A DNA stretch of 64,000 nt. Origin: Drechslerella dactyloides. Its lineage: Eukaryota > Ascomycota > Orbiliomycetes > Orbiliales > Orbiliaceae. Under the pieces are notes generated by a model. That model searched no databases, had not been told where the DNA came from, and saw only the letters and a program-made list of their open reading frames with translations. The stretch lies in assembly GCA_020064725.1 (NCBI GenBank), contig JAGTWJ010000002.1, positions 1,426,001-1,490,000 on the forward strand, given 5' to 3'. This document shows, piece by piece, positions 10,945-20,896 of the stretch. The position numbers and the translations under genes are program-made. Position 1 is the stretch's first letter. Each line of letters starts with the position of its first letter.

Positions 10945-13583
10945 ATGGCTGTCCTAAGCTGGAGCATGTTAGTTGGATGCTGCGGATGTGGCCGCAGCGG
11001 AGAATCGCGTGGGGAGCCGCAGGATGAAGGCTCCTCTGCGGTAGTCGACCTCCAGCCATTGCCAGTGGAGCTACCGGTTGCTGCCCGTGCCTGCGCGAAA
11101 GTCAGGCGCATGGTATTACAGCGGGATTCTACCAAACCGACTCCCGAGCAGCTCGAGGCACTGTACCAGGAGGGCAAAGAGCTCGTCCGTCTTCAAGAAG
11201 CTGAGGAACTGAAGCTGCAGCATGAGCAAGAAGCCAAAGCTGCAGCGCCTACCACAGTCATTACCGCCACCGAGGAGAAGAAGAATACAGCAACTCTTCA
11301 ACCAGTCCCCCGAAATAATAATGATGAGAACGTGAAGGAGCCTGATTATGAGGCTCTCACGTCACTACCTCCACTACCACCCACTCCTGTTCCTTCAGAC
11401 ATCGATTTCAAACCGTTGCTATCCACCGACAGTCAGCAGCAGCCTAGCATCACCGAAGATGAGAACACCGACGGCGATGCCATTGACAAATTGGCACCTA
11501 TCTCCGAGCACGACGAAGGGTCGCCCTCGTCGGCCTTTGCACCTGATATCACTGAAATTCTGGCGAAACCTCCGATTCAATGCGTTAGCCCGCCTCCTGC
11601 ACAGCACGCTGGCACGCAGACATCCAAGAAAATCAAGACCTGGTTCCAAGATGACCGGTCCTCCATCTACCCTTCTGACGAGTCTTCGAAATCCTTTTCC
11701 GAGCTCAATGGCGTGCATACCCCCCGCGCTTCCAGCCCGTGAGTACTCCATTTACCGACTGTTTTTCTAGCTTGAGAGTGAGATGCTGATTTGGATATTC
11801 ATGCAGAGCACTGGATATCACGAACAATCACGACGAAAATAAAGAAAATAGAGGCGCCTTGGCCGTCGCTAAGATCCGCAAGGTCTCACGCAATGCTTCG
11901 CCCGGCAATCTGCTTATTCGCCCAATATTCGAGGTGCTCGAGCAGTCCCGCCGCACCTCGCTGGTCCTTCCTCCGCCTGCGGAGCCTGCCGCGGAGCCTG
12001 CTGCCGAGCTGCTAGTTGAGCTCCCGCACCCGGTCAAATACGAGCCCAGGTACAGAGGGATCCGTTGCGAAACGATCGTCGACGACGACGAATCTATCCG
12101 CTCTCTTCCAGATCCAGCCGATTTTGAATTCTATGATATTGAACTCACTCCACCGGCCTCTCCAAAACCTCAAGAAGTTCCTTCAGTATCCCCTTTCCTG
12201 CAAGGAGCGAGTTTTCTCAAGAAAGAGTTCGAGCGAATCAAGCAGCGTATCGAGACAGGCCTCTTTGATACCACATCGTCGGAGGAGCTGCCCAAGCCTC
12301 TATCTCCTGCTGTCATCAGACCACCCACCGCTCCGGATCTGGAGCCGGTTACGCCCCTCCGTTCCACGAAAGGTCTGAGACGGTCACCTCTATCGGTCGA
12401 AGGCCTCAGACTCCCAGATCTAGCAATCCTGAAAGGATTATACGGGATCCAAGCTCTTCGTTCTCCTACTCCCAGAAGTCCCTTAGCCTCTCTTAGTTCT
12501 CTCAATTTCGCCAGCAATTCTAGTTTGCAAGCGCTCGGATCACAAAACTCTGGCATTCTTACGCCGAAAGTTCGAGATTTCAGCTCCGGATCCCTAATCG
12601 CGGACCGAGTTACCGCCGGTCTTCCAGCTCCTCCCAGTGTAGAAGCTCCAGCTGATCACGAAGCTGCTGTCGAGCCGCCTGCACCGGGACTCATCGACAA
12701 TCTGCAAAAGAGCAAAGAGACCCTCGCGAAAAACATCAGCAGCGGATTCTCTTCTCTGCTCAAGCGCTTCGGAGTCAAACCGGCACAACCCTCGTCGCCG
12801 GTTCTCGAACCACTACAACCACAGCCAGAGCAACAGCCACAACCCCCAGTCCAACAGCGATTGGAACAGGGTATGTCTGCTGAGAGCTTGGTGATAGCAA
12901 CGCCACCTCTTACGCCCACGCCCTCGAATCTGCCATTGATGAGGCAGATTCTGGGCCAGAAGGTGGAAGGCACACTCCGTGCCACGGATGTTGCAACGGC
13001 CAGCCCCGAGTCGGCGCGCCTTGCGATGTCGTCCGGATTCCTCACCGTCGACAATTACACGGACACGCTCTCAGTTGAGTACGTCAACGAGTTTGATGGT
13101 TTCAACTGGGATGCGCCAGACGGTAAAGTCCCCTGGTATCAAAACGGGGAATACACCTGTGAAAAGCTTGGCCTGGTCATCCAGTGCCCCAAGATGCCAG
13201 GGGATGAGGAATCCGCGAAGAGCCCGTACCTGCCCGAGGCTCAATCGACCGGTGCAAGTCAATTTACACCACCGGTGACGACATCGCAGGCCCTGGCTGC
13301 CTCTGCGACGGATCTTGTCGCAAGCAGCGCAAACGCCGGCTCGGTGGCGAGCCCATACGCGAGGAGCCTCTCAAGTAGCTCCAGGTCGCAAACTCGGCTC
13401 GGGTCACCGGCCAAATCCTCGGAGCACGTTCCGAGGTACGACCCGATGCCCCACAGGGATGCTCGACTAAGCACCTGTGGCCTGGACCTGAATGTAGAAC
13501 GTTCGTTCTACATGAGCTACGAGGACCGCCTTAAACGGGCGGTGAAGCCCTGGATGAGGGGTAGGTCTTCCACCAACTTTTAG
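10945..13583 (+). CDS. Unrecognised proline/serine-rich fungal protein
   Basis: Two exons, 10945-11738 and 11807-13583, joined through a GTGAGT...GCAG intron, encode 856 residues. I do not recognise a domain and assign no function. The N-terminus has a short hydrophobic, Cys-rich start (MAVLSWSMLVGCCGCG), then a Glu-rich stretch likely to be helical (about residues 70-100), then long Pro/Ser/Thr/Glu-rich low-complexity sequence expected to be disordered, with a run of Pro-Gln near residues 560-590. Two parts look more ordered: an aromatic segment at about residues 676-735 (includes VEYVNEFDGFNWDAP and VPWYQNGEY) and the extreme C-terminus (FYMSYEDRLKRAVKPWMRG). The single-frame length over two exons makes it a real gene. 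The last codons lie in a strong inverted repeat (see 13545-13609). Confidence 0.8.
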
Positions 13584-13609
13584 TTGGTGCGAAGCCTCAT
13601 CCAGGCTTC
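13545..13609 (+). repeat. Imperfect inverted repeat across the stop codon
   Basis: CCTGGATGAGG (13549-13559) pairs with CCTCATCCAGG (13595-13605), and the inner CACCAACT (13571-13578) pairs with AGTTGGTG (13582-13589). The stop codon TAG at 13581-13583 sits at the tip of the inner stem. In RNA this would form a long two-part hairpin over the last twelve codons and the first bases of the 3' untranslated region. Confidence 0.75.
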
Positions 13610-14545
13610 CTCCTCTTTTCCTTTGTTTTTTTGGTGGTGGGGGTGGAGGGGGGTGGAATCTCGACGGGGGGACATGCGCTAGCTGATTGCAAACCTTTTC
13701 AAGGGGAGTGTGTTCTTACCTTCCACTGCATGATCTTAACTGGAGGTGAGTTTCTTTGCGGAGGCTTTGCTTGGTTCTTTATTCTGGCGGTCGCGGAGGA
13801 ATAGAGGGGGGAGTGTATGCACTGGTTTCATGTTGCTTGTGGCGGGCTTCATGATCTCAACCGGTGATACCTCCTCCTTCTATCTCCGAGGTGACCAAAG
13901 GGATAGAGACCAGGTAAAGTTCGAAGCGGGAAATTCATGCTCCGGTTAATTGCAGGTGGTTGGTGCACATTCTCCTCCGACGTCAATTTCCGCCTAGCAT
14001 GAGCTTAACTGACGGTGCTTCTTCTCCCTTTCTTCTCTCTGCTTGTCGAGGCTCTCTGGTCTTGTCGGGGGATCAGGGAGTGCTATCGACTTGAGAGGGT
14101 TGAAGGGGTTGAAGGGGTATGCGTCGGTTGATTGCGAGGCGAAGGAAATGGTTTGCATGATCTTAGCTGGCGGTGTCCTTTGGGGAGTCGAGATGTCCAC
14201 GGGGGAAGGATTGGGGGTGTTCACGGCTGGGGTTTTTTTTCCATTCTTTGTTTTAATTTTGTACGAGTTTTAGATAGGTGAACAAAGAATGGTTTTTTTC
14301 CCCAGAATACAATTGGCCTTGTAGACTGTAGATTGTGCTACTTATAAACATTTCTCTATGCTTAGAATATATGATAACTCTGCAACGGGATATGCGTATT
14401 AGCGCTCGTCCAGTTGAAGGGTTTCGAAGTGATAGGTATGCTCACATAGATCAAGTTGATAGCAGGCGTGGACTCCCTGCCCTTCGATGGATTTATTCAT
14501 TTCCTGTGCATTGTATATCGTACCGATGTCGTCCGCTAATTAATG
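13584..14545. other. Intergenic region between two convergent genes
   Basis: Non-coding. It starts with a G-rich tract (13633-13672, several runs of G on the plus strand, possible G-quadruplex) and holds the five related motifs described at 13728-14175. The remainder to 14545 is the 3' flank of the minus-strand LTO1 gene. Confidence 0.55.
13728..14175 (+). repeat. Five dispersed copies of a ~21-base motif
   Basis: Related segments lie at 13728-13748 (GCATGATCTTAACTGGAGG...), 13848-13870, 13934-13959, 13997-14017 (GCATGAGCTTAACTGACGG...) and 14155-14175 (GCATGATCTTAGCTGGCGG...). Copies 1, 4 and 5 differ from each other at only 2-4 positions; copies 2 and 3 are more diverged. Spacing is irregular (about 60-160 bases). 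Function unknown. Confidence 0.6.
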
Positions 14546-15168
14546 TTACCGTCGTAATGGCTTGAAATCTTCGACCTCTGTCTCTAGACCTGCTGTGCCA
14601 GCTACAATTACGCTCCTCGCAGCGCTCCTCGAGCTACTGCCATCGGCCGCGCCGGTCGACTCGGCATCCTCAACGGACTCCTTTAGAGTGTTTTCCAAGA
14701 TCTTGACCTTCGCTTTACCCCTGCGGATACGGTCGTCGACTTCCTCTACGTCGTCCTCCTCGTTGCGAATTGGCGGGTTCGCGGAGAGAGTGCGCAGCGC
14801 GGAGATATGCTTTACATGGCGAGGATTCGATATCGCAAATGTTGCGTCTTGATTTGTGGATTCGCCGGCGCTGGTTCTCGCGTGCCAGATTTTCGTACGG
14901 CCGCGGATGAGCCCTAGTGCGAGGTACTTTTCGAAACCCTTTTCTATGCCTAGCGCGCGTCCTTCGAGGCGGCCGGCGGTGCGGCCGGCGTTGAGGCCCT
15001 CGCGATAGCCGACGGCGTAGAAGCTGTTGCGTTGGCGGTGTTAGATTTTTTTTCTTCCGCTGGTGTAACTCTTGGAGGAGGGGCTAGAATTCAGATTGTC
15101 AGGACGTACTCTTCCTCGAGGTTGAGGACGGCGTCGAAGATGTCGACGTCGACCTCATCGGTAGCCAT
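14546..15168 (-). CDS. LTO1: LTO1 (ORAOV1) family deca-GX3 protein
   Basis: Two exons, 15110-15168 and 14546-15023, encode 178 residues. In yeast Lto1 with Yae1 forms an adaptor that brings the ABC protein Rli1/ABCE1 to the cytosolic Fe-S targeting complex, so that Rli1 can act in ribosome recycling. The sequence shows the family signature: an acidic start with DIFDAVLNLEE, then, across the intron, FYAVGYREGLNAGRTAGRLE and GRALGIEKGFEKYLALG, the glycine-every-fourth-residue (GX3) repeat. The C-terminal half is variable and charged. The gene has no long open frame with its own ATG in exon 2, so simple ORF scans miss it. It is divergent from methionyl-tRNA synthetase with 375 bases between the start codons. 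The model ends in PLRR without the terminal Trp known from yeast Lto1. Confidence 0.88.
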
Positions 15169-15543
15169 CTCGCCGTGGATACCCCTGTGCGTATACGTAT
15201 CCGAGCGTAGGTGTTTTAATGGCGCGAGTCGCTGCTGCGGTGGCGATATGAGGGGCACGGCGCAGGGTTGCAGTCGCATAAAGCAAGTACCCCGCCATGC
15301 GTCAAACTCCATCCGTTCCGCACTCTTAGTCAGAAGAAGTACCATCCCCTCGATGGCATCGTGACGGCGACTCATCGGCCCATTTCTACCATCCTCTTAC
15401 AATCCACCGATACGTATCGATACCCGCCTCTACGACCGCGGCGCCGCCGATCTCGCTGCTTTCGATAGCCGAAAGACAGTAAACCTTGTACCCGTTGAAC
15501 TACCATCGCGTGGCCAAACCGTCGATACACACATACACCGCAA
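15169..15543. promoter_or_regulatory. Divergent promoter LTO1 / methionyl-tRNA synthetase
   Basis: 375 bases between two start codons pointing away from each other. Both genes serve translation, so shared control is plausible. I identify no defined site with confidence. Confidence 0.4.
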
Positions 15544-18423
15544 ATGGCGACAAGCCTCAAGCTCAACATCCCCACGAACGCGCCCCGCGGCTCTCCCGCG
15601 TTCACGCAGGCTCTGAAAGCCAGCTTTGCGCTGCACGCCTTCCAGGCTGACCAGGTTCAGTTCTGCAAATGTCGGTAAACCATCCTTCTGCCGTCGGCGT
15701 ATTTCGACGTCGACGGTGACGTGCATTGCGGTGCACGTCTCGTGCACGGATCCGAGGCTGACGGATTGGGCGTTCTGCGATGCAGCATCGGAGGAGTCGG
15801 TGTCTCTGGAAGCGCCGAAGGACAACATTAAGATTGTCGATATAAACGCCATCGTCAGGTATGTGTTCGTCGTCACCGCTTGCTGGTTTCTTTGCAGGTC
15901 GTATGCAGCTGTGATACTTACGTGCGCGGATTGTGTGCTGTGCAGGTTTCTCGCGAGAATTGGCGGAGCACCGTGGAAAGCGGGGGACAGAGCGCCGGAC
16001 GACGCCTGGATCGAGTGGGAGGAGGTTGTGCTGCGGCCCAGGATTAGAGAGATTGAGACCGTACTGGACCTCGCTGAAAAGCTGCTGGCAAAGTCTTGGA
16101 TTGCGAAGGTAGGCGGTCGGTTTTCGAATGTGCATTGTGAGGTGAAGGTGTTGATGATGGAATTTATATACACAGTCTGGCGGTGTGACACCTGCTCAAA
16201 TCATCCTCTTCTCGACGCTCTACGATACCATTGCGACAGCGCAGCCAAGCATCCTCGACAAGCACCCGCGGCTGAAGAGCTGGTACTACAATACCCTGGA
16301 GAGCGACTGGGCGATTGAAGGCATACAGAAAGCGGCGAGCATGACGACGGTTTCCAGCCTGGATGGCAACTCCACAAAAGCGGTCAAGAAGGCGCCTGTC
16401 ACCGCTGACAAGCTGCCGAAGAAGCCGGTCGTGATTGGCACCGAGGCGGACAGGAAGCTGAACGCCGGCATTGAGATGAAGACATATGCTCCCGATCAAA
16501 AGATGTAAGCGGGTGCTTTAGTCAATCTTGTTACCGCTCGAAGAGTAAGGAACTGACGAGAATAGACTCCCCGAACCTGGCAAGAAGAACATCCTCATCA
16601 CATCCGCCCTCCCATACGTCAACAACGTCCCGCATCTGGGCAACATCATCGGCTCCGTGCTCAGCGCGGACGTCTACTCGCGGTACTGCAAAGCGCGCAA
16701 CTACAACTGCCTCTACATCTGCGGCACAGACGAATACGGCACCGCGACAGAGACCAAGGCCATCGAAGAAGGTGTGACACCGCGCCAGCTCTGCGACAAG
16801 TACAACGCCCTCCATAGTGATGTGTATAAGTGGTTCAATATCGGCTTTGACCATTTCGGCCGGACGACGACGAAGGAGCAGACGGAAATCGCGCAGGACA
16901 TCTTTCTGAAACTGCACAAACATGGCTATCTGACCGAAGACTCGATTACGCAGCTGTATTGCGAGAAGCACGAGGGTTTCCTCGCGGATAGATACGTGGA
17001 GGGAACGTGTCCCAAATGCCAGTACAACGACGCACGAGGGGACCAGTGCGATAAATGCGGGTCGCTGCTGGACCCCATGGAGCTCATCAGCCCTCGATGC
17101 AAGCTGGACGACGCGACGCCCGTCGTCCGCCCGACGAAGCACATCTACCTCAAGCTGGACGAGCTGCAGGAACAGGAAGAGAAATGGTTCAAGCAGTCGG
17201 TCACGGAAGGCAACTGGTCGAGAAACGGCCGGATCATCACCGAGTCCTGGCTGAAAGAGGGCTTGCAAAAGCGCGCCATCACACGCGACCTCTTCTGGGG
17301 CACGCCCGTCCCGCTTGAAGGTTACGAGAAGAAGGTGCTCTACGTCTGGTTCGACGCCTGCATCGGCTACGTCTCCATCACGGCAACCTACACCAAGGAC
17401 TGGGAAAAATGGTGGAAGAACCCGGACAACGTCAAGCTCTACCAGTTCATGGGCAAGGACAACGTGCCCTTCCACTCGGTCATCTTCCCGTCCTCGCAGC
17501 TAGGCACGAAGGACAACTGGACGATGGTGCACCACATCTCCACGACGGAGTACCTGCAGTACGAGGGCGGCAAGTTCTCCAAATCTCGCAACGTCGGCGT
17601 CTTTGGCAACAACGCCCAGGAAACCGGCATCCCGCCGGACGTCTGGCGGTTCTACCTCCTCTCGTCGCGGCCGGAGACCGGCGACTCGCAGTTCATATGG
17701 CGCGACTTCATCCTTAAGAACAACAGCGAGTTGCTCGCGCGGCTGGGCAACTTTGTCAACCGGCTCGTCAAGTTTGCCGCGGCCAAATACGAGGGACTGG
17801 TACCCGACTACACGGACGCCGCGAAGGACCCAGCCTTCGACGCCTTCAAGGCCGACGTCAACAAGCTGCTGAAGGAGTACGTCGACGAGCTCGAGGCCGT
17901 CCACATCCGCGCGGGGACAGACCTGCTCATGCACGTCGCGCAGCGCGGCAACCAGTTCCTGCAGGACAACAAGCTCGATAACGCCACGTTCGCAGCAGAA
18001 CCAGCCAAGACGGCGGCGGTGGTGGGGCTCGGGCTGAACTTGATCTACCTGCTCTCCGCGCTGTGCTACCCGTACATGCCGGCGACAGGCGAGTCGATTG
18101 CGCGACAGCTGAACGCGCCCGTGCGTGCGATCCCGGACACCTGGGAGATGGACCTGCTGCCGGGCCACCGGATCGGGAAGGCGGAGTACCTGTTCAGCAT
18201 GATCGATCCCAAGAAGGAAGCGGAGTGGCAGGGCAAGTATGGTGGCGACAAGAAGGTCGAGGAAGCGCTGAAGGAGGAGGAGAAGAAGAAAAAGGCGGAG
18301 AAGAAGAAGCAGAAGAAGAAGACGGCGATGAAAGCGAAGGCCGGGATTGTCGAGACGGTGAAGGACGCGGCGGTGGCGGCGCTGCCTGATAGCGGTGCCG
18401 CTGCTTCTTCCAGTAAGGATTAA
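15544..18423 (+). CDS. MES1: Cytosolic methionyl-tRNA synthetase
   Basis: Charges tRNA-Met with methionine for initiation and elongation. Five exons, 15544-15670, 15786-15858, 15946-16108, 16176-16504 and 16566-18423, give 849 residues. Residues 1-230 form the glutathione-transferase-like N-domain that in yeast Mes1 binds the cofactor Arc1; the catalytic Rossmann domain starts ILITSALPYVNNVPHLGN with the HIGH-type motif HLGN at 254-257. A zinc knuckle (CPKC...CDKC), the family signature ICGTDEYGTATETK, and the KMSKS-type loop KFSKS at 567-571 follow. The C-terminus carries a short Lys/Glu-rich tail. The first intron is the least certain point: it uses a GTCGGT donor with a good CTGAC branch site and TGCAG acceptor; this is the option that keeps frame and matches relatives. 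Other introns are canonical. Confidence 0.95.
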
Positions 18424-18828
18424 GTATATGCCTGCATTTCGATCGTGCGTTATGCCTATTTATTTCGTATGGGGGAATATATTTATGCTTCACGCACGCG
18501 CACATCTATCTTTTGTATCGTTCTACGAAGTGTGCATGACAGCGACGATGGATAGACAAGAGTGTCCTTCATATACACTTTATACACTTGCTCAAATGGT
18601 ATTTCTAGATCTATAAACTGTTATGGGGCGCCCTGGGATATCTGTCACTTGCGCCCGGCGCCCGATTTACGAGACGAGCTGCGGCTCCTCGAGTCTAAGC
18701 TAAGACTTACTTTTCGTGTTCCTTTTTGCGTCGGTAGATATTTTGGTAGATATATGTTGGCTGCGCCGTGCCTCTGCTTTGGCTTCTTCGCGCCTTTCGA
18801 GCCGCCGAGGGATGCAGCGCTCGGTTTT
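18424..18828. other. Intergenic region between convergent genes
   Basis: 405 bases between the stop of methionyl-tRNA synthetase (+) and the stop of lipoate ligase (-). No gene or clear terminator structure seen. Confidence 0.5.
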
Positions 18829-20621
18829 TCAAGATTCGTTCGAGGCGCCGGGTTTATCGCGGGTAGCAGCTTTAGTCTTGACTGCCGTCTTCCCCTTGAC
18901 GGACTTTGGCTTATCGGGTGGGGATCCGGGGTATTTCCTTGCAGCTACAGGCCGGGTTCGAAACCGTGGGAACTCCGTCGCTCCAACGTGCCTGACGAGA
19001 CTTGGCGTCACAAGCCTAACGAGAGGCTTCCCATCCGCTCCCTTTCTCGTAGTCCGTTTTCTTCTTGCGAGCTGTCCCTGTCGCCATTGGAGTTCAAGCT
19101 CGAGCTTCTTCTTATCGGCCGATAGCTTCGATGCGTAATGGTCCTTTCGCAGCAGCCGCCGGAGAGCCCGCTTGCGCATCGTCGGCTGTCCGTCCTTTAT
19201 CGCGTTGGGATTCCACTCGCCGCCAGCCCACTCGCCTACTGCTGCTTCCAACCAGCGCGCGACAGGCTGGGCGGCCGCGGCGTCGAGGGAGTTGACCTGC
19301 GCGAGCGTGGCGGCGATGGAGGCGCCCTCGAACGGCGTGCGTAGCAGGCGGACGTGGGATTCATGGGACTGCACGAAGGCGAAGTCCGGGTCCGGGGATG
19401 TGCTGACGGTAGCGTTCATGATCTGCCCGCGTTCCGCGAAGAGGATGAATCGAGCCTGCGGTTGCAATCGACCGTTAAGCTTCATCGGGATAATCACAAC
19501 GTTGGAGTCGAGCGACTTACGTGTTCTGGCAGCGCCGGCGTCAGGGACGGCTGGCCGTGGAGTTCTGGCAGCGGCTGCTTGTCGGGTAGCGTGAGCGTGA
19601 AGCGCGGTGTCTGCGAGTACAACCATTTGACCGACTAGGGCTATTAGAGCGCTTTGCTTTGAACTGTACGGTATAGGAGGACGCTCACCTTGAGTTCCTC
19701 CATGCCTTCTTTGATGTAGGTTCTGACCTGCAGGGTCTCCTCTTGATCGAGCGTCACACGGGAGACCTCCCCGGCGGAATCCTCATGCGTCCGCAGAAAC
19801 TCGGCCTCGATGGCGTCGATAAGCTGCTCCTTGTTGACGCCAATGTTGGTCACGGAGCTGCGCACGCTCGCTACGCCGGCGGTCTCCAGGAAGGGCCGCA
19901 ACGGGCTCGCGAGGAGCTTGCTGACGTTCTCCAGGTTCGAGGACAGCAGCAGCGTGGCATGGTGGTACGCGCGCTCTCGGATGATCTTGTACGCGGACCC
20001 GGAGACCTTCTTCCCGTCGGTGCTGACGTCCGGGCGGAGCACGATGTCGTGCCGCTCGTTGACGGCGGCGTCGCGGACGCCCAGGCTCTGCAGGGCGCAG
20101 ACGACGACGTGCGCGTACTTGTCTCGATCGAAGGCCTTGCCGGGCATGACGACGCTCCAGCAGAGGTTACCGAGGTCGTGGTAGACGGTGCCGCCGCCGG
20201 ACCGCCGCCGGACGAAATGGACATAGGTCTCCGGCGTCTGCTGCATGTGCCGCAGCAGCGGCATGTTGATCTCGGCCCATGGGTTCTGGTTGCGGCCGAT
20301 GACGACGCAGGGCTCGTTCGTGTAGGTGAAGAGGATGGTGGAGTCGGCGGGCGAGTGGCGGAGGAGGTAGTCTTCGACGGAGAGGTTGAAGAACGGGTCG
20401 GCGGAGGACGAGCGGTAGACGTGCAGGCGGCGCGGGGACAGGCGCAGCTGGGTGATTGGCGGGGCGTCGGCTGGACCTGGTGCGCGGTTGGTGTTTCTGG
20501 TGGTGGTGGGGAGTGGGCGGGGGGCGTGGACGGCGTGGTGGCGGCATTGCGGGCGCGATTGGAGGCGCGAGAGGACGGCGGAGACGATGCGGGGAGGTCG
20601 AAGGCCCCGCGATGGCGACAT
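18829..20621 (-). CDS. lplA: Lipoate-protein ligase with long basic C-terminal tail
   Basis: Attaches lipoate to the E2/H subunits of 2-oxoacid dehydrogenases and the glycine cleavage system; the yeast counterpart is Aim22. Exons 19689-20621, 19521-19634 and 18829-19455 give 557 residues. Residues 1-45 are Arg/Ala/Pro-rich without acidic residues, fitting mitochondrial import. The catalytic part shows FFNLSVEDYLLRH, VVIGRNQNPWAEIN, the lipoate-loop RRRSGGGTVYHDLGN (from 138) and KKVSGSAYKI with the catalytic Lys near 212. Exon 2 encodes the conserved W-Y-QTP-FT segment (KWLYSQTPRFTLTL), which decides the splice sites. After the family's small C-domain the frame continues for about 130 residues of very basic sequence (RKRALRRLLRKDHYASKL, then Lys/Arg/Pro-rich) to the stop. 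This tail is unusual; a missed intron or alternative end is possible. Divergent from ARO2 by 275 bases. Confidence 0.9.
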
Positions 20622-20896
20622 TATCGCAGCGCGATAATGCTATTTTGTGATTCTATCCGTGAGGCGGGCGAGGGGTCTCGCGACGCCTGTTTGCGGTGGA
20701 GCGCCGGCTGAATGGGCTCCGCTGTCGGAGTTGCAGAAAACATCGCTCAGCGTCGCTTCTTTTCCTCTCGCGACATTATTCCCTCACGACTCTGCTTTCT
20801 TCTTCGCGAACCTCTGTTGTCGACTCGCAGGCCGGGCGCTGCTTCCTTGTACATTACATACACTAGCTGTGTGAATACGATATAGATTAATCCGCA
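20622..20896. promoter_or_regulatory. Divergent promoter lipoate ligase / chorismate synthase
   Basis: 275 bases between two start codons pointing away from each other, the shortest divergent spacer in the window. It must contain both core promoters. No clear TATA or Gcn4-type site can be assigned. Confidence 0.4.

Noticed and set aside
16531..17475. 314-codon minus-strand frame opposite methionyl-tRNA synthetase
   Set aside because: Shadow of a strongly conserved gene; low-complexity Val/Leu/Arg composition and no domain.
19743..20711. 322-codon plus-strand frame opposite lipoate ligase
   Set aside because: Shadow of the ligase exon; Asp/Val/Gly-rich composition typical for such shadows.
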